DNA of 64,000 nucleotides, taken from Glutamicibacter creatinolyticus. GTDB taxonomy: Bacteria > Actinomycetota > Actinomycetes > Actinomycetales > Micrococcaceae. Positions 33,913 to 41,760 of the stretch are shown here, piece after piece (position 1 is the first letter of the stretch; each line of letters begins with the position of its first letter). The translations under genes and the position numbers were made by a program. Under the pieces are notes generated by a model that searched no databases, had not been told where the DNA came from, and saw only the letters and a program-made list of their open reading frames with translations. The DNA is taken from NCBI RefSeq assembly GCF_006094275.1, contig NZ_CP034412.1:1116001-1180000 (forward strand), written 5' to 3'.

Positions 33913-35235
33913 ATGGAATGGTTATACATCCTGCTCGGCCTGCTGCTGATCCTGGGAACAGGGTTCTTCGTGGCCGTCGAGTTCGCGCTGGTGGCGCTGG
34001 ACAAGTCCACCGTCGCCCAGGCCGTTGAGGCCGGCGAACGCGGTGCCAAGCCGCTCTACCAGTGCCTGACCTCGCTTTCCACCCAACTTTCCTCCTGCCA
34101 GCTGGGCATCACGCTGACCACGCTGCTGACCGGTTATGTGCTGGAGCCGGCGATGAGCCAGCTGCTCAGCCCGTTGCTGGTCCAGCTGGGGGTCACCGGC
34201 GCCAGCGCCACCGCAATCTCAGTGGTGATCTCGATGACCCTGGCCACCCTGCTCTCGATGCTGATCGGCGAGCTGATCCCCAAGAACCTGTCGATCGCCC
34301 GGGCCATGACCGTGGGCAAGGCGCTGGCCCGCCCGCAACTGGTGTTCACCGCAATCTTCAAGCCCGCCATCCTGGCGCTGAACGGGTTCTCCAACCAGGT
34401 GCTCAAGCGGTTCTTCGGCATCGAGGCCAAGGAGGAGATCTCCGCGGCCCGCAGCGCCCAGGAGCTGGCCTCGCTGGTGCGCCGTTCGGCCGAGCTGGGC
34501 ACCTTGGACAACCAGACCGCCAAGTTCGTTGAATCCACCATTGAATTCTCCGAACGCACCGCGGCCGACGTGATGACCCCGCGCACCACCATGGCGACGA
34601 TCGACTCCGAAGCCCCGCTATCGGAGCTGATCAGCCTCAGCGCCGAGACCGGGTTCTCCCGGTTCCCGGTGATCGAGGGCTCCAGCGACCGGATCCAGGG
34701 CGTGTGCCACATCAAGCGCGTGGTCTCGGTGCCGCGTGAACGCCGCGGCGCCCTGCAGGTCGGGGAGTTCGCGATGGACGCGCTGTACGTGCCCGAAACC
34801 ATCCACCTGGACATCCTGCTTGAGCAGCTGCGTGCCGCCGAGTATCAGGTGGCGATCGTGATGGACGAATACGGTGGCACCGCCGGGTTCGTGACCCTGG
34901 AGGACCTGATCGAGGAGATCGTCGGGGAGGTCTCCGACGAGCACGACGAGGACGAGGAGGAAGTGATCGCCCAACCGGACGGCGCCTGGCTGTTCCCGGG
35001 CATGTTCCGCCCCGACCAGATCAACGACCACTTCGACGCGGACATCATCCCGGATGACGCCTCCTACGAAACCATCGGCGGCTTCATGCTCTCCGAGCTT
35101 GGCCGCCTGGCCCAGCTGGCCGACGTGGTCACCACCGAGGCCGGCAGCTTCACCGTGACCGAACTGGACGGCAAGCGCATCGCCCAGGTGCGCTTCGTGC
35201 CGGCCGCACCGATCCAGGAGGCCGAGAATGAGTGA
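33913..35235 (+). CDS. DUF21/CBS/CorC-HlyC membrane protein, first of a pair
   Basis: This 440-residue protein has a DUF21 (CNNM-like) transmembrane domain (about 1-190; helices near 3-25, 60-85, 95-120 and 135-160), two CBS motifs (about 215-335) and a C-terminal CorC_HlyC domain (about 350-430). The family includes magnesium/cobalt exporters and is often mislabelled hemolysin. An acidic run DEHDEDEEE lies between the CBS and CorC parts. It overlaps the next, paralogous gene by 8 nt. Transported ion is inferred from family only. Confidence 0.88.
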   Translation: MEWLYILLGLLLILGTGFFVAVEFALVALDKSTVAQAVEAGERGAKPLYQCLTSLSTQLSSCQLGITLTTLLTGYVLEPAMSQLLSPLLVQLGVTGASATAISVVISMTLATLLSMLIGELIPKNLSIARAMTVGKALARPQLVFTAIFKPAILALNGFSNQVLKRFFGIEAKEEISAARSAQELASLVRRSAELGTLDNQTAKFVESTIEFSERTAADVMTPRTTMATIDSEAPLSELISLSAETGFSRFPVIEGSSDRIQGVCHIKRVVSVPRERRGALQVGEFAMDALYVPETIHLDILLEQLRAAEYQVAIVMDEYGGTAGFVTLEDLIEEIVGEVSDEHDEDEEEVIAQPDGAWLFPGMFRPDQINDHFDADIIPDDASYETIGGFMLSELGRLAQLADVVTTEAGSFTVTELDGKRIAQVRFVPAAPIQEAENE

Positions 35236-36322
35236 CTTCATGGGCCTGGTCTGGCTGGTGGTGCTGCTGCTGGCCAACGCGTTCTTCGTGGGCGGCGAGT
35301 TCGCGGTGATGAGCGCGCGCCGCTCGCAGATCGAACCGCTGGCCGACGACGGGCACAAGCGCGCCAAGGTGGCGCTGTGGGCGATGGAGCACGTCTCGGT
35401 GATGCTGGCGGTCTGCCAGCTGGGCATCACCGTGTGCTCGCTGCTGATCCTGAACATCTCCGAACCGGCGATCCACCACCTGCTGGTGGTGCCGCTGCAG
35501 GCCATGGGCGTGCCGGTGGCCGTGGCGGACACCAGCGCGTTCCTGATCGCCCTGGTGGCGGTGACCTTCCTGCACGTGACCTTCGGTGAGATGGTGCCCA
35601 AGAACATCTCGGTGTCCGTCGCCGACAAGGCGGTGCTGCTGTTGGCCCCGCCGCTGGTGTGGCTCTCCAAGCCGCTGCACCCGGTGATCTCGCTGCTGAA
35701 CGGCTCGGCGAACCTGGTGCTGAAGATGTTCGGCGTCGAACCGCAAAACGAGGTCAGCAGCGCCTACACGGCCGCGGAGGTGCGCTCGATCATCCAGTCC
35801 TCCTCCGAGGAGGGCACCTTGGAGAACGAGGACGCGCTCCGGCTGAGCAAGGCGTTGGAGTTCACCTCGGTGACCGCCAGCCAGTGCATGGTGCCGCTGG
35901 AGGACCTGTTCACCCTGGAATGGGGGCAGACCACCGCGCGGGAGTTCGAGTCCAAGGTCGCCAAGACCGGGTTCTCGCGCATGATGATCACCCGCGAGGG
36001 GATCCCGGTGGGCTACTGGCACGTGAAGGACGTGATGCTCATCGACGACGAGCATTCGACCCAGCCGCTGCTGAACCTGCCGCTGCACCCGCTGGGCCAG
36101 GTGGCGCACACCGATGAGATCGAGGTGGCGCTGGAGGCCATGCGCCAGCAGGGCAACCACCTGTCCACCGTCATCGACGCGGACGGGAAGGTGACCGGGG
36201 TGGTGTTCCTGGAGGACATCATCGAGGTGCTGGTCGGTGAGATTAGCGACACCACCCGGAAACGCCACGTTCCGCCGCGTGCGCCGCGCAACGGCCACGC
36301 CCCGGGAACGGCAACCACATAA
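35228..36322 (+). CDS. DUF21/CBS membrane protein, second of a pair (no CorC domain)
   Basis: This 364-residue paralogue of the preceding protein keeps the DUF21 membrane domain (about 1-185) and the CBS pair (about 205-340), but ends about 20 residues after the second CBS, so the CorC_HlyC domain is missing. The last residues are Arg/Pro-rich. The tight overlap with its partner suggests a heteromeric transporter in which only one subunit carries the C-terminal regulatory domain; this is inference. Confidence 0.87.
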   Translation: MSDFMGLVWLVVLLLANAFFVGGEFAVMSARRSQIEPLADDGHKRAKVALWAMEHVSVMLAVCQLGITVCSLLILNISEPAIHHLLVVPLQAMGVPVAVADTSAFLIALVAVTFLHVTFGEMVPKNISVSVADKAVLLLAPPLVWLSKPLHPVISLLNGSANLVLKMFGVEPQNEVSSAYTAAEVRSIIQSSSEEGTLENEDALRLSKALEFTSVTASQCMVPLEDLFTLEWGQTTAREFESKVAKTGFSRMMITREGIPVGYWHVKDVMLIDDEHSTQPLLNLPLHPLGQVAHTDEIEVALEAMRQQGNHLSTVIDADGKVTGVVFLEDIIEVLVGEISDTTRKRHVPPRAPRNGHAPGTATT

Positions 36323-36376
36323 TCCGCCGCGCACGGTGCGAAACCGCGCCGGGCACAAATAGGAATCAGTCGCAAT

Positions 36377-36422
36377 TAGGATAGAATGGCCGTGGTGCCG
36401 CGCAGGACGCGGGGCCACGGCC
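36377..36422 (+). promoter_or_regulatory. Promoter-like -10 and leader hairpin of the metal ABC operon
   Basis: TAGGAT (36377-36382) overlapping TAGAAT (36382-36387) look like -10 elements; no clear -35. Immediately downstream, 8-bp perfect arms GGCCGTGG/CCACGGCC (36388-36395 with 36415-36422) plus inner GCCGCG pairing would form a hairpin at the very 5' end of the mRNA. No clear Zur or MntR box was recognised. Confidence 0.4.
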
Positions 36423-36470
36423 ATTTGCCGTCCGCGCGCCGGCCCCCACCAACCACACGAAAGCCGCAGA

Positions 36471-37361
36471 ATGCCAGCAGAACCGATTGTCTCCTTCCAG
36501 CACGCCCGCCTGGCCTTCGGCCCGCGCGTGCTGTGGCAGGACCTGGACCTGGACGTGCGCCCCGGTGAATTCCTGGCGGTGCTCGGCCCCAACGGCTCGG
36601 GCAAGACCAGCTTCATCAACACCATGCTGGGCACCACGGTGCTCGAATCCGGCACCGTGCGCATCGAGGGCAAGCCGGTGCGCCGCGGCTCGGAACTGGT
36701 CGGGCTGATCCCGCAGCAGCGGCCCATCGCCGATCACGTGCCGCTGCGCGCCCGGGACCTGGTGGCCCTGGGCGTGGACGGGCACCGCCCCGGGGTCCGC
36801 CTGGCCCGGCGCAAGGTGGCCGAGCGCGTCGATGAGCTGCTGGAGCTGGTCGGCGCCAGCGGCTACGGGCAGCGCCCGGTCGCCGAACTCTCCGGAGGGG
36901 AGCAGCAGCGGCTGCGGGCCGCGCAGGCGTTGGCCTCCAACCCGCGGGTGCTGCTGTGCGACGAGCCGCTGCTGAGCCTGGACCTGCACCACCAGCAGGC
37001 GATCAGCGAGGTGATCCACCGCCAGGCCGTGCAGGCCGGCAGCGCGGTCATCTTCGTCACCCACGAGATCAACCCGATCCTGCCCTACGTGGACCGGGTG
37101 CTGTACCTGGCCGGCGGGCGGTTCCACATCGGGACCGTGGATGAGGTCATGCAAAGCGAGGTGCTCAGCGAGCTGTACGGATCGCGCGTTGAGGTGCTGC
37201 GGGTCAACGGGAGGATTGTGGTGGTCACCGGGGACGGGGAACGCCAGGTGCCCGATCCGGTGACACCGGAAGAGGGCGGGCCGGATGGCCAGGCGGCGCC
37301 AAAGGGTGAACCGGAAACGGGCGAACCGGAAACCCGTGAACCGGGTACGGCGGGACGATAG
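36471..37361 (+). CDS. Zinc/manganese-type ABC transporter ATPase
   Basis: This 296-residue ATPase has Walker A GPNGSGKT (39-46), signature LSGGEQQRL and Walker B VLLCDEPLLSLD. Sequence and the ABC-3 permease next to it place it with ZnuC/MntA-type importers. The C-terminal 40 residues are a low-complexity tail with GEPETGEPETREPG. The Zur-like regulator that ends toward this operon makes zinc the likeliest ion. No substrate-binding protein gene is nearby. Confidence 0.87.
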   Translation: MPAEPIVSFQHARLAFGPRVLWQDLDLDVRPGEFLAVLGPNGSGKTSFINTMLGTTVLESGTVRIEGKPVRRGSELVGLIPQQRPIADHVPLRARDLVALGVDGHRPGVRLARRKVAERVDELLELVGASGYGQRPVAELSGGEQQRLRAAQALASNPRVLLCDEPLLSLDLHHQQAISEVIHRQAVQAGSAVIFVTHEINPILPYVDRVLYLAGGRFHIGTVDEVMQSEVLSELYGSRVEVLRVNGRIVVVTGDGERQVPDPVTPEEGGPDGQAAPKGEPETGEPETREPGTAGR

Positions 37362-37363
37362 GC

Positions 37364-38221
37364 ATGGGGTTGGATAATTTTCTTGAGCGCGTGATCAATT
37401 TCGAGGATTACGCCCAGCTGTTGCCGCTGGTGAGCAACTCCCTGATCGCCGGGGCCGTGCTCGGGGTGGTTGGCGGGCTGATCGGCATCTTCATCATGAT
37501 GCGCGACATGGCCTTCGCGGTGCACGGCATCGCCGAACTGTCCTTCGCGGGGGCCTCCTTCGCGCTGCTGATCGGCGCGGACGTGGTCACCGGCTCGGTG
37601 TTCGGCTCGCTGATCGCCGCGCTGGTGCTGGGCGTGCTGGGCACCCGGGCGAAGGACCGCAATTCCATTACCGGGGTGCTGATGCCCTTCGGGCTGGGCC
37701 TGGGGATCTTGTTCCTCTCCCTCTACGAGGGGCGCAGCGCGAACAAGTTCGGGCTGCTGACCGGGCAGATCGTCGCCGTGGACGAGGCGCAGCTGGGCGG
37801 CACGCTGGTGATCAGCGCCGTGGTGATCCTCGCCCTGATCATCATGTGGCGCCCGTTGACCTATGCCAGCGTCGACCCGGTGCTGGCCCGCGCCCGCGGG
37901 GTGCGCACCTCCGGGCTGTCGATCGTGTTCATGGTGGTGCTGGCCCTGGCGGTGGCCATGTCGATCCAGGTGGTCGGCGCACTGCTGGTGCTGGCCCTGC
38001 TGATCACCCCCAGCGCCGCCGCCCTGCGGGTGAGCAGCAACCCGGCAATCACCGTGCTGCTCTCGGTGCTGTTCGCGCTGACCAGCGTGGTGGGCGGGAT
38101 TCTGCTGGCGCTGGGCGGGGCGCTGCCGATCAGCCCGTACGTGACCACGATTTCGTTCGTGATCTACCTGGCGTGCCGGCTCATCGAGGCCGTGCGTTCA
38201 CCCAGCCGCCACCAGGTCTAG
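37364..38221 (+). CDS. Zinc/manganese-type ABC transporter permease
   Basis: This 285-residue ABC-3 family permease has about eight helices and the family segment HGIAELSFAGASFALLIG. It begins 2 nt after the ATPase stop and forms the transport channel with it. The gene converges with the Fur-family regulator. Zn versus Mn cannot be told from the permease alone. Confidence 0.88.
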   Translation: MGLDNFLERVINFEDYAQLLPLVSNSLIAGAVLGVVGGLIGIFIMMRDMAFAVHGIAELSFAGASFALLIGADVVTGSVFGSLIAALVLGVLGTRAKDRNSITGVLMPFGLGLGILFLSLYEGRSANKFGLLTGQIVAVDEAQLGGTLVISAVVILALIIMWRPLTYASVDPVLARARGVRTSGLSIVFMVVLALAVAMSIQVVGALLVLALLITPSAAALRVSSNPAITVLLSVLFALTSVVGGILLALGGALPISPYVTTISFVIYLACRLIEAVRSPSRHQV

Positions 38222-38285
38222 CGGAACCGGGCACTCCGGTCGCCGGATCCGCCGCCCCGGCGGCCCGGCGCGGCGGGCGTGGCGG

Positions 38286-38735
38286 TTACTTGGCGTCGAT
38301 GCGGGGCTGGTCGGCGCGGTTCTGCCGTCGGCATTCGGCGCACAGCCCATAGATCTCCACGGTGTGCTCCGGCTCGCTGAAGCCGTGCTCCTCGGCCACC
38401 CGGGCCGCCCAGCGCTCCACCGACGGGGCCAGCACCTCAACGGTCTTGGCGCACACCCGGCACACCAGGTGATGGTGGTGCACCTCGGTCACGCACTGGC
38501 GGTAGCGGGCCTCACCGTCGCCCGAATGCAGCACATCGACCAGCCCGTCGTCCGCCATCGACTGCAGCAGCCGGTACACGGTGGCCAGCGAGACCTTGTG
38601 GTTCTGCTCCTGCAGCCAGCGGTGCAGCTGCTGGGCGGTGGCGAAATCGTTGACCTGGACTAACGCCTCGTTCAATGCCACACGCTGCTTGGTAACCCGG
38701 GTTTCCCCGGCACGCGTGGTTGACGGCTGCGTCAT
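38286..38735 (-). CDS. Fur-family metal regulator, probably Zur
   Basis: This 149-residue repressor has a winged-helix N-terminus (VTKQRVALNEAL, VSLATVYRLLQ) and a dimerisation half with the metal-site cluster TEVHHHHLVCRVC and a second CxxC in GLCAEC, the structural zinc site. The short HHHH-rich segment and its convergence with a Zn/Mn-type ABC operon favour Zur over Fur or Nur. Upstream DNA (38736-38871) is shared with the MBL-fold gene on the other strand. Confidence 0.85.
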   Translation of the reverse strand: MTQPSTTRAGETRVTKQRVALNEALVQVNDFATAQQLHRWLQEQNHKVSLATVYRLLQSMADDGLVDVLHSGDGEARYRQCVTEVHHHHLVCRVCAKTVEVLAPSVERWAARVAEEHGFSEPEHTVEIYGLCAECRRQNRADQPRIDAK

Positions 38736-38871
38736 ATGCGGACACCACTCCTATTAGTTGCCACGGGCGCGCGAAACGGCGACGCCGGTACACCCACAAT
38801 TTTAGCCAACTTCGCCCGGCAATGCGCCCGATGACTGGCCTCGGGTGTGGCTGGACGCCTAGTGTGGGGGT

Positions 38872-39561
38872 ATGCGCATCGTATCCCGTGGTCATTCATG
38901 TGTTGAGGTATCCACCATCGACGGGTCGATCCTGGTCGATCCGGGCGGCTTTTCGGACCTGGAGGGGGCGTTCGAGCAGCAGCAGGCCGTGCTGATCACC
39001 CACGAGCACCCCGACCATGTGCTGCCCGAGGTCGTCGCCGAGGCAGTCACCGCGAACCCCACCCTGCAGGTGTACGCCCCGCAGACGGTGGTCCAAACCC
39101 TGCACGAGCTGCTGCCGGCCGTCGCCCGCTCGCGGGTCGACCCGATCCAGCCCGGCGCCCAGGTCACCGTCGGCGGCATCCAGGTGCGCGCCTTTGGCGG
39201 CACCCACGCCACCATCCACCACTCCATCCCGGTGGTCGCGAACATCGGCTACCTGCTGGGGGAGCGGATCTTCCACCCCGGCGACAGCCTGCAGGTGCCG
39301 GTGGGGCTGCACCCCGACGTGCTGCTGGTGCCGGCCATGGCGCCCTGGTCGCGGGTGGGGCAGACCATCGACTTCGCCACCGAGGTCGACGCGCCGCTGT
39401 GGCTGCCGATCCACGACGGGCTGCTGAACGAAAACGGCCTGGGGCTGTTCGACCGGCTGCTGGGCAACGCCGCCACGGCCCAGGGGCGCAATTACCAGCG
39501 CTGGGAGCAGGGCACCAGCTACGACATCAACGACCTGATCTCCCGGGAGCCAAACGCATGA
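38872..39561 (+). CDS. MBL-fold metal-dependent hydrolase, UlaG-like
   Basis: This 229-residue protein has the metallo-beta-lactamase motif THEHPDH (43-49), a further His in GGTHATIHHS and FHPGDS, giving the di-metal site. The compact form without extra domains resembles UlaG-type lactonases. Substrate is unknown. The last bases overlap the start of the sulfurtransferase gene (ATGA), so the two may act on related sulfur or thiol-derived substrates. Confidence 0.85.
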   Translation: MRIVSRGHSCVEVSTIDGSILVDPGGFSDLEGAFEQQQAVLITHEHPDHVLPEVVAEAVTANPTLQVYAPQTVVQTLHELLPAVARSRVDPIQPGAQVTVGGIQVRAFGGTHATIHHSIPVVANIGYLLGERIFHPGDSLQVPVGLHPDVLLVPAMAPWSRVGQTIDFATEVDAPLWLPIHDGLLNENGLGLFDRLLGNAATAQGRNYQRWEQGTSYDINDLISREPNA

Positions 39562-40397
39562 GCGCCTTAATCCGGGCCAGCGACCTGGCCGCGAAACTGC
39601 AAGACCCCAACCTGGTGCTGCTCGACGTGCGCTGGAAGCTGGGCGCCACCAACAACCGCGAGCAGTACCAGGCCGGGCACATCCCGGCCGCCCGTTTCGT
39701 GGATCTGGAAACCGAGCTGTCCGGCCCGGTCGGGGAGCACACCGGGCGCCACCCGCTGCCCACCGCCGACGCGTTCCAGCAGGCCGCCCGCGGCTGGGGC
39801 ATCAACGACGAGAGCTGCGTGGTGGTGTACGACGACGCCGGGGCGATGGCCGCCGCCCGCGCCTGGTGGCTGCTGCGCCACGCCGGCTTCACGAAGGTCG
39901 CGGTGCTCGACGGGGGACTGCAGGCCTGGCGGGACGCGAAGTGCATCCTCTCCTCCGAGGTGCCCAAGGTGGAGCCGGGCACCGTGAGCCTGTCCTGGAA
40001 TCAGATGCCGGTGCTGGAAATGCAGGAGCTGGCCGGGTTCGACGGCGTGCTGATCGATTCGCGCGCCACCGCCCGCTACCTGGGGGTGGAAGAACCCCTG
40101 GACCCGGTGGCCGGGCACATCCCCGGGGCGCTGAACCGTCCCACCACCGAGAACCTGGACGATGCCGCCCGCTTCCGCCAGCCCGAGCAGCTGCGCGCGG
40201 GCTTTGCCAAGCTCGGGCTGGAACCCTCCGGCCGGGCAGCGGCCGCCTACTGCGGTTCCGGGATCACCGCCGCGCACCAGATCCTGGCCCTGCACGAAGC
40301 CGGGATCGACGCGGCGCTCTACCCGGGGTCCTGGTCGCAGTACAGCTCCTACCCGCAAAACGACGTGGCCACCAGCGACGAAACCCACCGCCACTAG
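39558..40397 (+). CDS. Two-domain rhodanese-type sulfurtransferase
   Basis: This 279-residue protein has an inactive N-terminal rhodanese domain (about 5-130) and an active C-terminal one (about 150-279) with catalytic C232 in YCGSGITA. The CGSGI loop indicates 3-mercaptopyruvate sulfurtransferase specificity rather than thiosulfate. The ATG at 39558 overlaps the previous stop by 4 nt; the upstream open frame is antisense-like noise. Confidence 0.9.
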   Translation: MSALIRASDLAAKLQDPNLVLLDVRWKLGATNNREQYQAGHIPAARFVDLETELSGPVGEHTGRHPLPTADAFQQAARGWGINDESCVVVYDDAGAMAAARAWWLLRHAGFTKVAVLDGGLQAWRDAKCILSSEVPKVEPGTVSLSWNQMPVLEMQELAGFDGVLIDSRATARYLGVEEPLDPVAGHIPGALNRPTTENLDDAARFRQPEQLRAGFAKLGLEPSGRAAAAYCGSGITAAHQILALHEAGIDAALYPGSWSQYSSYPQNDVATSDETHRH

Positions 40398-40472
40398 CGC
40401 GGCACGGCGCGCAGCTGACCCCGCCACACCGCACAACCCCGGCCGCTGCCGGTCGAACACTGAAAGGCGCAC

Positions 40473-40898
40473 ATGAGCACCCTGTTTACCAAGATCATCG
40501 AAGGCGAGATCCCCGGCCGCTTCATCTGGAAGGACGAGCAGTGCGTCGCCTTCCTGACCATTGGGCCGATCACCGACGGCCACACCCTGGTGGTTCCGCG
40601 CGAGGAGATCGACGAGTTCACCGACGCCTCCGACGAGCTGATGGCGCACCTGATGAAGGTCGCCGGGAACATCGGCCGGGCCCAGAAACGCGTCTTCAAT
40701 TCCGCCCGCGCCGGGATCATGATCGCGGGGTTCGAGGTGCCGCACCTGCACGTTCACGTGTGGCCGACGAACTCGTTGGCTGACTTCGACCTGGGCCGGG
40801 TGAATGAGAACCCGGATCCGGCCAAGATGGACGCGAATGCGCAGAAGCTGCGCGCGGCACTGAAGGAAGACGGACACACCCACATTCCCGACGCCTGA
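40473..40898 (+). CDS. HIT-family nucleotide hydrolase
   Basis: This 141-residue protein has the histidine triad HLHVHV (91-96), with H91, H93 and H95, and the N-terminal CVAFLTIGPITDGHTLVV-type strand. HIT proteins of this branch hydrolyse AMP-conjugates or dinucleotides. GAAAGG precedes the ATG; a terminator follows. It lies 75 nt after the sulfurtransferase gene. Confidence 0.92.
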   Translation: MSTLFTKIIEGEIPGRFIWKDEQCVAFLTIGPITDGHTLVVPREEIDEFTDASDELMAHLMKVAGNIGRAQKRVFNSARAGIMIAGFEVPHLHVHVWPTNSLADFDLGRVNENPDPAKMDANAQKLRAALKEDGHTHIPDA

Positions 40899-40917
40899 TT
40901 ATTCGATCGCAGCGACC

Positions 40918-40977
40918 ACGGCGCGCACCTGATTTCCGCGGCCCCGCCCGAGCCGGACGGAACCGGGTGCGCGCCGT
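40918..40977 (+). terminator. Hairpin after the HIT gene
   Basis: A perfect 12-bp stem ACGGCGCGCACC/GGTGCGCGCCGT (40918-40929 with 40966-40977) with a 36-nt loop, between convergent HIT and methyltransferase genes. No T-run. Confidence 0.5.
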
Positions 40978-41091
40978 TGCGCATTCGGTGCTGCGCCACT
41001 CTCTCCAGCACAGCAGGAGGTCGTGAGCGACGGTGAGTGATGCCGGCATCGCGTATTCGCCCTGGTCTTTCCAATCCGGGGGAGGGAAGAC

Positions 41092-41697
41092 CTAGCGCCG
41101 AACGAGCTTTGCGGTGATGGCGGCATGCGGACGCACCCCGGGGTCGGTGCGCGTGCTCAGGTCTATTACCGAGAAACCGGCATCGGCCAGCACGTCGATC
41201 ATGCAGTCCGCGGGCCAGCGGTAGGCCCGGATGACCTGATGGGGGAAGGCCTCAATGCGATCGCCGTCGAAGAACCCCAGCATGAGCGTTCCCTGCGGCC
41301 GCAGGACGCGCGCGAATTCCCGCAGTATCGCCGGTACAGTGTCAGGGGCGCAGTGGATCGTGGAATACCACGAGAGCAGCCCTGCCATCGAGCCATCCAT
41401 GAAACCCAACGAGGCCAGATCCGCGTTCATGAAGCGTTGCTGAGGAAAACGCGATCGGGCGATGTCCAGGAACTCGTCGACGAAATCCACACCGATCACG
41501 TCGGCACCCCGATCCGACAGAAACTGCGTCCAATGACCCGGGCCGCAACCAACATCGGCGATCGGCCCCACAATGCTCCGTGCCCAGCCGGCGATGTCTT
41601 CCTGATCCTGCGGCGCCATCTGACTCATTGAGCCGAGCACCTCGGAGTATTCGGCTGCCCGTGCCGCATAGGCCCGCCGGACATCATTGATTTGCAT
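41092..41697 (-). CDS. SAM-dependent methyltransferase, class I
   Basis: This protein of about 201 residues has the SAM-binding motif ADVGCGPG (47-54), an acidic residue after the second strand in VIGVDF, and a methyltransferase domain to about 150. Substrate is unknown. The ATG at 41697 is preferred; an upstream TTG at 41745 would add 16 residues. Base composition is slightly lower in GC than its neighbours. It follows no obvious operon partner. Confidence 0.8.
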   Translation of the reverse strand: MQINDVRRAYAARAAEYSEVLGSMSQMAPQDQEDIAGWARSIVGPIADVGCGPGHWTQFLSDRGADVIGVDFVDEFLDIARSRFPQQRFMNADLASLGFMDGSMAGLLSWYSTIHCAPDTVPAILREFARVLRPQGTLMLGFFDGDRIEAFPHQVIRAYRWPADCMIDVLADAGFSVIDLSTRTDPGVRPHAAITAKLVRR

Positions 41698-41760
41698 GGC
41701 TTTCAAAATATCATCGCCGTGCACGGTGAGCGCGTCGTTTTGCAAGCGTTGCCGAATACT

